In this document: positions 8,461 through 16,778 of the stretch, piece by piece
Position numbering within the stretch: position 1 is the first letter of the stretch
How the letters are laid out: each line of letters opens with the position of its first letter
Source: Enterococcaceae bacterium
GTDB lineage: Bacteria > Bacillota > Bacilli > Lactobacillales > Enterococcaceae
Assembly (NCBI GenBank): GCA_022649665.1
Contig: JALCOL010000005.1
Location: 1 to 64,000, forward strand
Length of the DNA: 64,000 nucleotides
Direction of reading: 5' to 3'
Made by a program: the position numbers and the translations under genes
Notes under the pieces: model-generated
The model's input: only the letters and a program-made list of their open reading frames with translations
Databases searched by the model: none
What the model was told of the DNA's origin: nothing

Positions 8461-9531
8461 ATGGAAGAAAAAACATTTCAACAGATCAAAAAATTGACGG
8501 AGCTCGCGGGCACCAGCGGCGCAGAAAATGAAGTCGCGAATTATTTTGCTTCGCAGATCGCGCCGTCCGTCGATGAAGTCATCCGCGGGCGTCTTGGCGG
8601 GGTATTCGGCGTGCGGAAAAATCCGGAGCCCGCTGCACCGCGGATCATGGTCGCTGCACATCTCGATGAAGTCGGTTTTATGGTCGTGCGGATCAATGCC
8701 AACGGACTTTTAGCGGTCGAACCGCTAGGCGGTTGGAACCCGCTGGTCGTTTCCGCGCAGCGCTTTATTTTAAAAACCAAAGCTGGCGATTATCCAGCCG
8801 TCTCGTCATCGATCCCGCCGCATCTTTTGACCGGCGCGCCGACGCTCAAAGCCGTCAATGAAGTGTTGTTCGATGCGGGCTTTTCAACTCGTACTGAAGC
8901 TGAGCAGTACGGTGTCCGCCCAGGCGACACACTTGTTCCGGATGTGGCGACAGTCAAGACCGCCAACGGCAAAAACATCATCAGCAAAGCTTGGGATGAC
9001 CGCTTCGGCTGCACCGCGATCATCGAAGCGCTCGCTGAGCTGAAAGAGAGCAAACTGCCGAATACGCTGATCGCCGGTGCGAATGTCCAAGAAGAAGTCG
9101 GACTGCGCGGCAGCCGCACCTCCGCCCATGAATTTCAGCCGGACTTGTTCTTTGCCGTCGACTGTTCAGCCGCAGATGATCTTTACGGAACAGCGAAGAC
9201 GTTTGGTCATTTGGGCGAAGGTTTTCTGCTGCGGATCATGGATCCGGGGATGCTCCTGTCCAAAAGCATGCGCGAGTTTTTGCTGGATACTGCCGAGACG
9301 CATCATATTCCTTATCAATACTTTGTTTCGAAAGGGAATACCGATGCTTCAGCTGTCCATACGATGCTTTCCGGGATCCCATCAGCCGTGATCGGTGTCG
9401 CCGGGCGCTATATCCATACTCATCAAACGATGTTCAGCATCCGCGACTATGAAGCTGCGCGCGAGATGCTGGTCCAAGTGATCCGCGCTTTGGATCGTTC
9501 GACTGTCGATACGATCCTTGAACAAAAATAA
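8461..9531 (+). CDS. pepA: M42-family glutamyl aminopeptidase
   Basis: Cytoplasmic di-metal aminopeptidase of the PepA/FrvX (M42) family that trims N-terminal residues, often Glu or Asp, from peptides. The 356 residues carry the metal ligands expected for the family: HLDEVGF (His67), AWDDRFGC (Asp179 or Asp180), the catalytic QEEVGLRG (Glu211, Glu212) and VDCS (Asp234). A perfect TATAAT at 8423-8428 lies upstream. Co-directional with the thioredoxin-like and Usp genes, spaced 15 and 14 nt, so probably one operon. pepA is the L. lactis name; substrate preference is inferred. Confidence 0.9.
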   Translation: MEEKTFQQIKKLTELAGTSGAENEVANYFASQIAPSVDEVIRGRLGGVFGVRKNPEPAAPRIMVAAHLDEVGFMVVRINANGLLAVEPLGGWNPLVVSAQRFILKTKAGDYPAVSSSIPPHLLTGAPTLKAVNEVLFDAGFSTRTEAEQYGVRPGDTLVPDVATVKTANGKNIISKAWDDRFGCTAIIEALAELKESKLPNTLIAGANVQEEVGLRGSRTSAHEFQPDLFFAVDCSAADDLYGTAKTFGHLGEGFLLRIMDPGMLLSKSMREFLLDTAETHHIPYQYFVSKGNTDASAVHTMLSGIPSAVIGVAGRYIHTHQTMFSIRDYEAAREMLVQVIRALDRSTVDTILEQK

Positions 9532-9546
9532 GAAAGCAGGCGAATC

Positions 9547-9864
9547 ATGATTGTTCCAAAAAATAACGAAGAAGCAGAAGAATCGATCAGACACGGCAAG
9601 AAGATCCTTTTTTTCACGGCGGACTGGTGCGGCGACTGCCGTTATATCAAACCAGCCATGCCGGCGATCGAGGCGCAATTTCCCGCGTGGCAATTTGTCG
9701 AGCTGGACCGCGACAAGTTTATCGATCTGGCAGGAAAGTGGCAGATCATGGGGATCCCAAGCTTTGTTGCCTGTATTGGCGGGAAAGAAGTCGCGCGTTT
9801 CGTCAATAAAGATCGCAAAACAAAAGAAGAAGTGGTAAGCTTTATTCAATCGATCGGAAATTAA
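9547..9864 (+). CDS. Thioredoxin-like protein
   Basis: A 105-residue single-domain thioredoxin fold with the active site WCGDC (Cys28, Cys31) in place of the classical WCGPC; the Gly-Asp dipeptide should change redox potential. The conserved cis-proline occurs in MGIPSF. There is no signal peptide, so it is cytoplasmic. It lies between pepA and a usp gene. Thioredoxin reductase is encoded at 23471, so this protein may be one of its substrates; that link is inferred. Confidence 0.9.
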   Translation: MIVPKNNEEAEESIRHGKKILFFTADWCGDCRYIKPAMPAIEAQFPAWQFVELDRDKFIDLAGKWQIMGIPSFVACIGGKEVARFVNKDRKTKEEVVSFIQSIGN

Positions 9865-9878
9865 AGGAGGACGATTTC

Positions 9879-10343
9879 ATGGACAATTCACAAGAGTATG
9901 CAAAAATCCTGGTAGGGATCGACGGCAGCGAACAAGCAAACGATGCCTTTAAAAAAGCAATCGAAGTCGCAAGACGAAACAATGCACGCGTGATCGTTGC
10001 CCACGTGATTGAAAATCAAGTATACGGGTTATGGGGATATTCACCGGTCAACGACAACCTGCTTGAAAACGAATCGGATAACGGCAAGTCGCTTTTGAAG
10101 CAGTGCAAAGAATATGCGGAAAGCGTGAATTACGACAATATCGAAGCAGTTCTCACTTACGGCTCAGCTAAAGAAGTGATGTGTCATGAACTGCCGGAAA
10201 AATATCGGATCGATCTGATCATGGTCGGCCAATCCGGCTTGAATGCAGTCGAACGCTTCATGATGGGGTCCGTTGCCAGCTATATCATCCGCAACGCACC
10301 GTGCGACGTATTGATCTGCTATCCTGACGAAAAAAAGAAATAA
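9879..10343 (+). CDS. Universal stress protein, UspA family
   Basis: 154 residues with AAAGGAGG upstream. The N-terminus ILVGIDGSEQANDAF and the C-terminal ATP-loop GQSGLNAVERFMMGSVASYI (G-2x-G-9x-G-S type) are the usual Usp features, pointing to an ATP-binding member. It is the last gene of the pepA-thioredoxin-usp group and is followed by a dispersed terminator element. A second Usp protein of similar design is at 60260-60742. Confidence 0.93.
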   Translation: MDNSQEYAKILVGIDGSEQANDAFKKAIEVARRNNARVIVAHVIENQVYGLWGYSPVNDNLLENESDNGKSLLKQCKEYAESVNYDNIEAVLTYGSAKEVMCHELPEKYRIDLIMVGQSGLNAVERFMMGSVASYIIRNAPCDVLICYPDEKKK

Positions 10344-10350
10344 AGGCGAA

Positions 10351-10417
10351 GCGGCGGCTGTGACAAAAGGATGCAGTTTTTGAAGAAGCAGCTGTTAGAA
10401 CACCGTTGATTGAAAAA
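10351..10417 (+). repeat. Partial copy of the dispersed 3'-end element
   Basis: GAAGAAGCAGCTGTTAGAAC followed by ACCGTTGATTG matches, with changes, the conserved leader of the family described at 10418-10580. Its own terminator half seems to be missing, as if the long copy inserted next to it or replaced it. Confidence 0.55.
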
Positions 10418-10580
10418 GAGGTTGGGACAAAAGTGTCCAGCTTCGAGAAATAAGAAGAAAAATCCGAAAATAGTTTCTTATATTTTTGAGATTTTTCAGC
10501 TTATTTCCGAAGAAGCTGCTTTTGAAACACCGTTTATTCGGAAAAGAGGCTGGGACATGACTTTTGTCCCAGCCTCTTTT
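10418..10580 (+). repeat. Long copy of the dispersed 3'-end element with terminator
   Basis: About 163 bp. The first part is a long imperfect palindrome (AGCTTC...GAAATAAG against CTTATTTC...GAAGAAGCT). It is followed by GAAGAAGCTGCTTTTGAAAC, ACCGTTTATTCGG and a terminator stem, AGAGGCTGGGACA with TGTCCCAGCCTCT (about 10545-10577), flanked by A and T runs. It sits between convergent genes and can terminate both. It differs at a single base from the copy at 24412-24577. Confidence 0.85.
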
Positions 10581-10591
10581 ATCCAAAAAAA

Positions 10592-11242
10592 TCATTTGTC
10601 ACAGACGGTAAAACGTTCTTGGTGATGCTGCGGGTCCTCGATCTCATTTAAAATGACTTGTGCCATCGTGCCGGAAGTTGTTTCAGATTTCCCTTCCGCA
10701 TTTTTCAGCAGTTCATCGCTTCCTAAAAGATAAGCCGTTGCCGGACCGGCATGAAAATCAGCTGAAGGGGAGATCCCGACCCAATTGACATCGTCGACAT
10801 TTTCCAAAAATTTCAATTCTTTCAACTGGTTTTCAGGCACTTGAACGACGGGGGATGTGCCGAGCATTTTGCGCAAGTCCTCAACGAACAAGTGCAAGTC
10901 GCGGCCGGTCTGCAAACTGCCGGCGCCTAAGATAAAGATGAGCCGCGGTTTTTCCGTTTCGCGGTACATCGCGACGAGCTTTGCGGCTAAATCGACATGC
11001 AGATAGGCTTTTTCAGGAGCTGTCGCAAAACAATCCACGATCACGTCCGGCGTTCCAAAATCATCTTTTGTCAGTTGGAAAACATCCTTTGCCAGCAGTG
11101 TCAGCTGCTTTTGCGGCGGAAAGAGTGCTTTCAGCTTCTCTGCTGAGCGGGCGATCGCCACAACAGTGTGTCCGCGTTTCAGCGCCTCTTTTGCGACTTG
11201 CGAGCCGGCCATTCCGGTCGCACCGATCACGATAATTTTCAT
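10592..11242 (-). CDS. NAD(P)-binding Rossmann-fold oxidoreductase (NmrA/atypical SDR type)
   Basis: 216 residues from the ATG at 11242, which has AGAGGAGAGG upstream; the open frame extends further but without a ribosome site. The N-terminal dinucleotide-binding motif GATGMAGS (about residues 7-14) follows a beta strand, and the overall design matches YwnB/YhfK-like atypical short-chain dehydrogenases that bind NAD(P) and may act on or sense redox metabolites. No clear YxxxK catalytic pair stands out. Substrate unknown. It lies convergent to usp, sharing the terminator element. Confidence 0.8.
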   Translation of the reverse strand: MKIIVIGATGMAGSQVAKEALKRGHTVVAIARSAEKLKALFPPQKQLTLLAKDVFQLTKDDFGTPDVIVDCFATAPEKAYLHVDLAAKLVAMYRETEKPRLIFILGAGSLQTGRDLHLFVEDLRKMLGTSPVVQVPENQLKELKFLENVDDVNWVGISPSADFHAGPATAYLLGSDELLKNAEGKSETTSGTMAQVILNEIEDPQHHQERFTVCDK

Positions 11243-11426
11243 TCGATCCTCTCCTCTAGCTTTTGCTAGTTCCACTATGGAACGAATAGGCATTTCCGTC
11301 AACGAAACTGCCTTTTCTGGGAATTTTCACTGCAAAGCCATCAATAACAGCAGATTTTCCATTAGGCGCGTCCGCAAAAATTTGTTACAATAGACAAGCA
11401 AGCTTTTGAAGGAGGAGACTTATTTA

Positions 11427-12047
11427 ATGATATTCAGCTATAATCGGCCGGCGATCGGCGATACTCTTTTGATCGTTTTAGCACCGATGCAGGAAAAAAA
11501 AGCGATCCACGCAGAGCGGCGCGGAAATATCGTCCGGATCACCGAAGGGAAACAAGTGCTCGGCTGGAATATTTTCCATATTTCGCAAGTGCTGCCGATC
11601 ACAGGGCGTGGGCAGATCCACTTCGACCTCCAAGAGATCGCACAATTGAATGATCTGATCACAGATGCCGGTTTTGACGATCGACTGCCGAAAGAAGAAG
11701 AGGCTCATTTTGTGGTCGGGGATGTCAAAACGTGTGTCGATCATCCCGATTCGGACCATTTGAAAGTGACCGAGACGGAAGTCGATCATGAGGAATTGCT
11801 GCAGATCGTCTGCGGAGCCCCGAATATCGCTGCCGGTCAAAAAGTCGTTGTCGCCAAACCGGGCGCGATGATGCCGGACGGCACGATGATCTGGCCGGGA
11901 AAACTGCGCGGTGTCGAAAGCAGCGGGATGATCTGTTCAGCGCGTGAGCTGCAGATGCCGAACGCGCCGCAAAAGCGCGGGATCTTGGTTTTGCCGGCAG
12001 GCGCAACAGTCGGCTCGCTTGTTGAAGTACCGCCAAAAAAGGAGTAG
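11427..12047 (+). CDS. ytpR: YtpR-family tRNA-binding-domain protein
   Basis: 206 residues. An N-terminal domain of about 90 residues is followed by an OB-fold tRNA-binding domain (about 90-200) like the N-terminus of bacterial PheT and the C-terminus of MetG, with VDHPDSDHLKVTE, IVCGAPNI, VVAKPGA and GVESSGMICS. The ATG at 11427 with AAGGAGGAGA upstream is preferred over an in-frame codon at 11406. A TACAAT -10 box is at 11386-11391. The physiological role of YtpR is not established. Its last codons lie within a perfect palindrome shared with the convergent gene. Confidence 0.92.
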   Translation: MIFSYNRPAIGDTLLIVLAPMQEKKAIHAERRGNIVRITEGKQVLGWNIFHISQVLPITGRGQIHFDLQEIAQLNDLITDAGFDDRLPKEEEAHFVVGDVKTCVDHPDSDHLKVTETEVDHEELLQIVCGAPNIAAGQKVVVAKPGAMMPDGTMIWPGKLRGVESSGMICSARELQMPNAPQKRGILVLPAGATVGSLVEVPPKKE

Positions 12048-12070
12048 CTGCAGCTACTCCTTTTTTGGCG
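12031..12070. terminator. 40-bp perfect palindrome, bidirectional terminator overlapping two stop codons
   Basis: CGCCAAAAAAGGAGTAGCTG (12031-12050) is followed directly by its exact reverse complement (12051-12070). It holds the stop codons of ytpR (+) and of the YibE/F gene (-), and both proteins end in PPKKE because the same bases are read from each side. Confidence 0.85.
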
Positions 12071-12830
12071 GATTTTTTATGCTCGGCCGCGAATACGCCC
12101 AGCTGCAGATCAGCGCAGTCACCGGCAAGATCACGATCGCCCCGATCCCGGTCGTTGCCGCTGTAAGCATTTCTTCTGCAAAAATTTTCGAATTGACGAT
12201 CGCACTGGCCGAATACGCCAAATCGCCGAACCAGATGATCAGCCCCAAATAGCTGCCGACGAAAGCGAAAAAAAGCGTATTGACGGTCGTGCCTAAAATG
12301 TCGCGTGCCATCCGCATCCCGGAAAGAAACAGTCCTTGCTGGGACATTGCCGGATCATGGAGATGGACTTCCGCTAAAGTCGAAGCGATCGCCATTGCCG
12401 AGTCAGTGATCGCGCCCATCATGCTCAAAATCAAGCTGGCGCGGATGATCTTCTGAAAAGAGATCCCGATATTCATCTGAAAAGCTCCGAGCTCTTCAGT
12501 TTCTTCAGCGCCGAAGCCTTGGATATGGGCATGGGCACTTAAAAGATAGATCAAGCCGATCACCAAGACGAGCGTGGCGATCGTCGAAACAAAAGCTGTC
12601 TTGGTTTTCAAATTGTATTCATTGACGAAAAACAAGTTGATCGCGGCGATCAAGAGGCAGCCGGGAAAGACTGCCAACCATAATGGAAAGTTTTTATTGA
12701 GCAGAACTAAGATCACTAAGAAGAGAAAAATATTGAAGAAAAAAGCCGCAAATGAAGTGATCCCTTTGCGCCCGCCGATCAAAGCCATCGCAGCCAAAAG
12801 AATCAAGCTCAAAGCCAGAAAAGTACTCAT
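12054..12830 (-). CDS. YibE/F-family membrane protein (second gene of pair)
   Basis: 258 residues with about seven predicted transmembrane helices and the family segments GRKGITSF, AITDSAMAIASTLAEV and MARDILGTTVNTLFFAFVGS. The ATG at 12830 overlaps the stop of the upstream partner as ATGA and has AGAGGGAG upstream, so the two are translationally coupled and probably form one membrane complex. YibE/F proteins have no agreed function; transport has been suggested. It lacks the extracytoplasmic N-terminal domain of its partner. Confidence 0.9.
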   Translation of the reverse strand: MSTFLALSLILLAAMALIGGRKGITSFAAFFFNIFLFLVILVLLNKNFPLWLAVFPGCLLIAAINLFFVNEYNLKTKTAFVSTIATLVLVIGLIYLLSAHAHIQGFGAEETEELGAFQMNIGISFQKIIRASLILSMMGAITDSAMAIASTLAEVHLHDPAMSQQGLFLSGMRMARDILGTTVNTLFFAFVGSYLGLIIWFGDLAYSASAIVNSKIFAEEMLTAATTGIGAIVILPVTALICSWAYSRPSIKNPPKKE

Positions 12831-13912
12831 GCGCTCCCTCTTTTCATCAAGAGCCGAATGCTCAAAAACAACGTGATCGGAATCGCAAGAACGATCCCCA
12901 GACTGCCGCAAAGTGCGCGGATCAGCTCGAGCGAGAGATTGACGTCGAGCGTTTCACCGAAGGCCCAGCCGTTTTGCATATATAAGATGAGCGAAGTCAA
13001 AGAGCCGCTCAAGTAAGTAAAGAGGAGGACATTGCTCATCGTGCCCATGATATCGGTGCCAATATTTTTGCCTGAACGCCACAATTTGCGGCGCTCGATT
13101 TCGGGATGCTGCTCGAGCAGTTCACCGACACCAGTCACGATCGTGATCGCAACATCCATTACCGCACCGAGCGCACCGATCAGAAGGGAAGACAAGAAGA
13201 TCTGGCGGTACGGACGCGTGATGAAGTTCATCTCTTCATAACGCATTCCGCGTTCATTGGTCAGCTTCATCGCTAAATAGCCGATCACAAGAGCGCAAAA
13301 GGTGCTGGCGACCGTACTGATGATCGCGACCCACGTTTTTTTTCGATTGCCGAACATGATCAAAAGCGTTCCAGCAGCGAAAAAGAGACAGCCGAGACTG
13401 ATGAAAAACAAGAGCGGAAAATGTTTGGAGAGCCGGTACCCCTGCAAAAGAAGCAGCAAGAGCGCGATATTGAAGACGAGACTCGCAAGCGACAGGACAC
13501 CGACTTTTTGACCGATCAACAAAGTGAAAAACAAAAACAGTGCGAGAGCGAAGAAAACATAGCTGTCACGTTTGATGCCGGAAAATTCCGCCGTCAAGCG
13601 TCCTTTTTCTTTTTTGATATTTTTAACAAAGATTTTCTCATGCAGCCGCAGTTCTTCGCTCATCGCGGCCGAAGGATAATAATCATTTGAAAAAGAGACT
13701 TTTTCCCCTTTTTGACGGCCGTTCAGCAGGATTGCCGTGATCGTTTGCCGGTACTGCGGATCAGCAGCAGACTGTGCATCGATCTTTTTGACGGAAAGGT
13801 CCGTGATTCGTACGACCGGTTCAGAATACAGCGAGTAGACGCGCGGCAACAGCAAGGCGGCCATAAGAAGCAGGCCGCCGATCAGTATGAACAGGAATGA
13901 TTTATTTTTCAA
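12827..13912 (-). CDS. YibE/F-family membrane protein with extracytoplasmic N-terminal domain
   Basis: 361 residues. One N-terminal helix (about 7-25), an extracytoplasmic domain of roughly 90 residues, then about seven helices holding the YibE/F signature GALGAVMDVAITIVTGVGEL and GTDIMGTMSNVLLFTYLSG. The start is TTG at 13912 with AGAAGGAA upstream. It is the first gene of a coupled pair with 12054-12830 and may be transcribed with the SPFH gene 15 bp upstream of it. Substrate unknown. Confidence 0.9.
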   Translation of the reverse strand: MKNKSFLFILIGGLLLMAALLLPRVYSLYSEPVVRITDLSVKKIDAQSAADPQYRQTITAILLNGRQKGEKVSFSNDYYPSAAMSEELRLHEKIFVKNIKKEKGRLTAEFSGIKRDSYVFFALALFLFFTLLIGQKVGVLSLASLVFNIALLLLLLQGYRLSKHFPLLFFISLGCLFFAAGTLLIMFGNRKKTWVAIISTVASTFCALVIGYLAMKLTNERGMRYEEMNFITRPYRQIFLSSLLIGALGAVMDVAITIVTGVGELLEQHPEIERRKLWRSGKNIGTDIMGTMSNVLLFTYLSGSLTSLILYMQNGWAFGETLDVNLSLELIRALCGSLGIVLAIPITLFLSIRLLMKRGSA

Positions 13913-13927
13913 AGAGATTCCTTCTTT

Positions 13928-14884
13928 TTAGTCTTTGCTGGTTTTCGTTTTGTCCCACAACTCTTTGACGACCGGGATATTGCCCAATTCGGTCAGATTG
14001 CTGGGCAGGATCACGGTGTTCGCCGGGCTTTTCACAACGTCTTTAAAAGCTTGGATCCCAAGATAGCGCAAGACTTCTTCGTTCAAACCGCTGTCTTTGA
14101 TCGCGGCGTTGAGTGCCAAGATCCGTTTCTTTTCAGCTTCGGTCAAAGTCGCGATTTTTTCAGCTTCGGCTTGCGCATCGATCTGCGTTCTTTTTGCCCG
14201 TGCATCGGCATCGATCTGTGTTTGCTGCGCGCGCGCTTTGGCATCGATCTCCATTTCAGAGGCCTTTGCTTCAGATTCCAAGATCACCGACTGCTTTTTC
14301 CCTTCGGAGATCGTGATCTGCGACTCTTTATCGCGGCTGGCAGTGATCAGTTTATTCATCGAGTTGACGATCTCATCAGAAACCGAGATCTCGCCGATAT
14401 TGATCCGGTCGATCGAAAGACCATAGCCGGCGGTGATGTCTTTGACACTTTCATACAAGAAAGTATTGATTTCTTCTGTCCCGTTCAAAACTTCGTTCAG
14501 ATCCATTTTGCCGATGATCCCGCGCAGATTGCTTTGGCAGTCTTGGATCATTGAGGTCACGCTGTCTTCATTATCGTAAACGAAGGCGCGCGCATCAGTG
14601 ACATGATATTTGATCGCTTCGTCGATCTTGACGATCACATTATCGCGGGTGATCACGCTTTGCGGCGGGATCTCAAGCGGGATCTGTTTCAGCGAAACTT
14701 TCGCCCGGACTGTATACAGGATCGGGATCAAAAAGTGAAGGCCAGGATCAAGCGTGCGGACGTAGCGCCCAAAACTTTCAACCACTTTGACATCCCCCTG
14801 CTGGACGATGATGATGCATTGTGTCAGCAAAAAGATCACTAAAATGAGCAAAAGAATAAGCAAAACAATACTAATGATTGACAA
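13928..14884 (-). CDS. SPFH/band 7 (stomatin-like, QmcA-type) membrane protein
   Basis: An N-terminal membrane helix is followed by the SPFH domain (IVQQGDVKVVESFGRYVRTL through AFVYDNEDSVTSMIQ), then a charged alanine-rich coiled coil (EAKASEMEIDAKARAQQTQI and the next 40 residues) and a C-terminal tail. Such proteins organise membrane microdomains and often pair with NfeD proteins, as here. I place the start at TTG 14884 because GGAGGAG lies 6 nt upstream; the ATG at 14899 has no ribosome site and would contain this Shine-Dalgarno within its own second and third codons. It overlaps the NfeD-like gene by 14 nt. Confidence 0.88.
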   Translation of the reverse strand: MSIISIVLLILLLILVIFLLTQCIIIVQQGDVKVVESFGRYVRTLDPGLHFLIPILYTVRAKVSLKQIPLEIPPQSVITRDNVIVKIDEAIKYHVTDARAFVYDNEDSVTSMIQDCQSNLRGIIGKMDLNEVLNGTEEINTFLYESVKDITAGYGLSIDRINIGEISVSDEIVNSMNKLITASRDKESQITISEGKKQSVILESEAKASEMEIDAKARAQQTQIDADARAKRTQIDAQAEAEKIATLTEAEKKRILALNAAIKDSGLNEEVLRYLGIQAFKDVVKSPANTVILPSNLTELGNIPVVKELWDKTKTSKD

Positions 14885-15101
14885 TATAATCTCCTCCATT
14901 TTCAAAAAGTTCATTATTGACACGGACGTGCAAAAATTGCGAGTCATACGAAACTACTTCGAGCATCGTGCCGACTTCTGGAATGCCTTCGATCACTTTA
15001 TAAGTAAACGGCATGCCAAAAATACGGATCGAATCGACATAGCGGTCGGATTTTGCCCGAAAATATTTGCCGATCGCCCGCTCCATTTGATAATCAGCCA
15101 A
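14871..15101 (-). CDS. NfeD-like OB-fold protein, short soluble form
   Basis: A 76-residue protein whose second half (IPEVGTMLEVVSYDSQFLHV and the rest) resembles the OB-fold domain of NfeD proteins that partner SPFH/stomatin proteins; the protease and membrane parts of long NfeD are absent. The start is taken as TTG 15101 with GCAGGTG upstream. The longer frame beginning at 15155 starts inside the spacer of the promoter at 15133-15161, so it cannot be translated from that promoter. Overlap with the SPFH gene supports co-translation. NfeD assignment is moderate. Confidence 0.7.
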   Translation of the reverse strand: MADYQMERAIGKYFRAKSDRYVDSIRIFGMPFTYKVIEGIPEVGTMLEVVSYDSQFLHVRVNNELFENGGDYIVNH

Positions 15102-15132
15102 TTGTTCACCTGCTTTTCTCGTAGTTTGTTTA

Positions 15133-15161
15133 ATTATAGTGAAGATATCAAGCAAAGTAAA
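15133..15161 (-). promoter_or_regulatory. Promoter of the NfeD/SPFH/YibE-F genes
   Basis: On the minus strand: TTTACT, a 17-bp spacer and a perfect TATAAT. It is divergent from the aldo/keto reductase gene, which has a TAGAAT -10 box at 15188-15193. Confidence 0.7.
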
Positions 15162-15211
15162 TGTTTTTTCTTTTCCGCTCGTTCAGGTAGAATAGAAGCA
15201 AGGAGGGATTT

Positions 15212-16066
15212 ATGATGGAAACAATCGTACCAACGTATGTGCTCTCAAATGGTGTCGAGATCCCCAAAGTCGGTTTCGGGACTTGGCAGACGCCCGATGG
15301 CAAAGTCGCAGTCCAAGCGGTGAAAGATGCACTTGAGGCCGGTTACCGCCATATCGATACCGCGCAGATCTACGGCAATGAAGAAAGCGTCGGGCAAGCG
15401 ATCCAGGAAAGCGAAGTCGAGCGCAGCGAGATCTTTTTGACGACGAAACTCTGGAATGACCACCACAGCTACAAAGGTGTGATGGACAGCTTTGACGAGT
15501 CGCTGGATAAACTGAAAACTGATTATGTCGATTTGTTTTTGATCCACTGGCCGAATCCGAAGGCGCTGCGCGACCGCTGGGAAGAAACGAACGCCGAAAC
15601 GTGGCGCGCGATGGAAGAGCTGTATCGTGCGAAAAAAGTGCGGGCGATCGGCGTCAGCAATTTCCGGCCGCATCATTTGGAAGCATTGGCGAAAACCGCG
15701 GACATCAATCCGATGGTCGATCAGCTTTTCATCAATCCCAGCGACATGGAGCCTGATACAGTTGACTACTGCAATTCGCTCGACATTTTAGTTGAAGCCT
15801 ACAGTCCGCTTGGCACCGGCAAGATCTTCCAAGTGCCGGAATTGAAAGAATTGGCGGAAAAATATCAGCGGAGCGTCGCCCAGCTCGTCTTGCGCTGGTC
15901 GCTCCAGCACGGTTTTTTGCCGCTGCCGAAATCAGTTCACCGCGACCGGATCCGCGAAAATATCCAGTTGTTCGACTTTGCGATCGAGCCGGATGATATG
16001 AAAACGATCGACGGCTTGAAAGGCTGCGCAGGCAGCGCGAAAGATCCTGATCAGCGGGACTTTTAA
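15212..16066 (+). CDS. Aldo/keto reductase (2,5-diketogluconate reductase type)
   Basis: NADPH-dependent cytoplasmic carbonyl reductase, 284 residues. The catalytic tetrad is complete: Asp49 and Tyr54 in HIDTAQIYGNE, Lys79 in LTTKLW and His112 in FLIHWP. PLPKSVHRDRIREN near the C-terminus is the cofactor 2'-phosphate loop. AAGGAGGG precedes two adjacent ATG codons (15212 and 15215); either may be used. True substrate unknown. It is monocistronic; the stop codon merges into a dispersed terminator element. Confidence 0.92.
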   Translation: MMETIVPTYVLSNGVEIPKVGFGTWQTPDGKVAVQAVKDALEAGYRHIDTAQIYGNEESVGQAIQESEVERSEIFLTTKLWNDHHSYKGVMDSFDESLDKLKTDYVDLFLIHWPNPKALRDRWEETNAETWRAMEELYRAKKVRAIGVSNFRPHHLEALAKTADINPMVDQLFINPSDMEPDTVDYCNSLDILVEAYSPLGTGKIFQVPELKELAEKYQRSVAQLVLRWSLQHGFLPLPKSVHRDRIRENIQLFDFAIEPDDMKTIDGLKGCAGSAKDPDQRDF

Positions 16067-16117
16067 CACCGTTTATTCAAAAAAATGGAGTGCAGCGAAA
16101 TGCTGCGCTCCATTTTT
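16065..16117 (+). terminator. Terminator after the aldo/keto reductase gene (dispersed element, short copy)
   Basis: AACACCGTTTATTC (16065-16078), the conserved leader of the family, is followed by a stem of AAAAATGGAG-T-GCAGC (16081-16096) with GCTGCGCTCCATTTTT (16102-16117). It also lies just past the stop of the convergent DUF441 gene and can serve both. Confidence 0.85.
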
Positions 16118-16119
16118 GA

Positions 16120-16599
16120 TCATTTAAAGAAAAACTGAAAACAGCTGAACAAGAAATACGTCATGCCGGCGGCGATCACCGGACCGGCAGCGACACCTTT
16201 CAAGACCACGACACCGATGATCGTGCCCAAGACAAGTGCGACGGTCACTTCAGGGCTTTGCGCGATCAAATTGACTCCGCGCGCCGAAAGCACCGCAACA
16301 AAAATCCCGCAGATGATCGCGATCCAGCCGATCGGCGAACGGAAGGCATTGACCAAATCCTTAAGTCCGATCCGGCCGGTGGCGATCGGGACAAGGATCG
16401 TGATCGAGATCAAAGTGACGCCCCAATTGATCCCTTTAGCCGAAAGCAGTTCAAAGAATTTCTCGATTTGCGGCAGAAAATGCCAGAGTAATTTCAAAGC
16501 CATGATCACGCCGGACGCGATCAACAGGCTCTCATTTTTTCCCAAGGCAGCGATCAAAAGGATCACTGCTAAAAAGATCCAACTTTCCAAAAGTTTCAT
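16120..16599 (-). CDS. DUF441-family membrane protein
   Basis: 159 residues with four to five transmembrane helices and the family pattern of short hydrophobic blocks separated by glycine ([20 protein letters not shown] at the N-terminus, [20 protein letters not shown] near the C-terminus). The start ATG has GGAG close upstream. Function is unknown in all species. It is monocistronic and lies between two dispersed terminator elements. Confidence 0.88.
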   Translation of the reverse strand: MKLLESWIFLAVILLIAALGKNESLLIASGVIMALKLLWHFLPQIEKFFELLSAKGINWGVTLISITILVPIATGRIGLKDLVNAFRSPIGWIAIICGIFVAVLSARGVNLIAQSPEVTVALVLGTIIGVVVLKGVAAGPVIAAGMTYFLFSCFQFFFK

Positions 16600-16660
16600 C
16601 TCCTAATCTGTTTGATGCATGCTTATCATAACATGTTTCAAGCGGCAGAAGAAAGAGAAA

Positions 16661-16748
16661 AAAGCAAGGCTCCGTGACTTACGTTTTGTCACGGAGCCTT
16701 TTGCCGAATCAATGGTGTTCTTAAAGCAGCTTCTTCGGATCATGTCTT
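16661..16748 (-). terminator. Terminator after pbp1A (dispersed element, minus-strand copy)
   Basis: Read on the minus strand, GAAGAAGCTGCTTTAAGAAC and ACCATTGATTCGG lead into GGCTCCGTGAC / GTCACGGAGCC (16669-16679 with 16689-16699) and a T-rich tail. The leader is the family sequence while the stem differs from all other copies. Confidence 0.82.
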
Positions 16749-16778
16749 GAAGCTGAGCACTTTTTACCGTTTCAGTGA

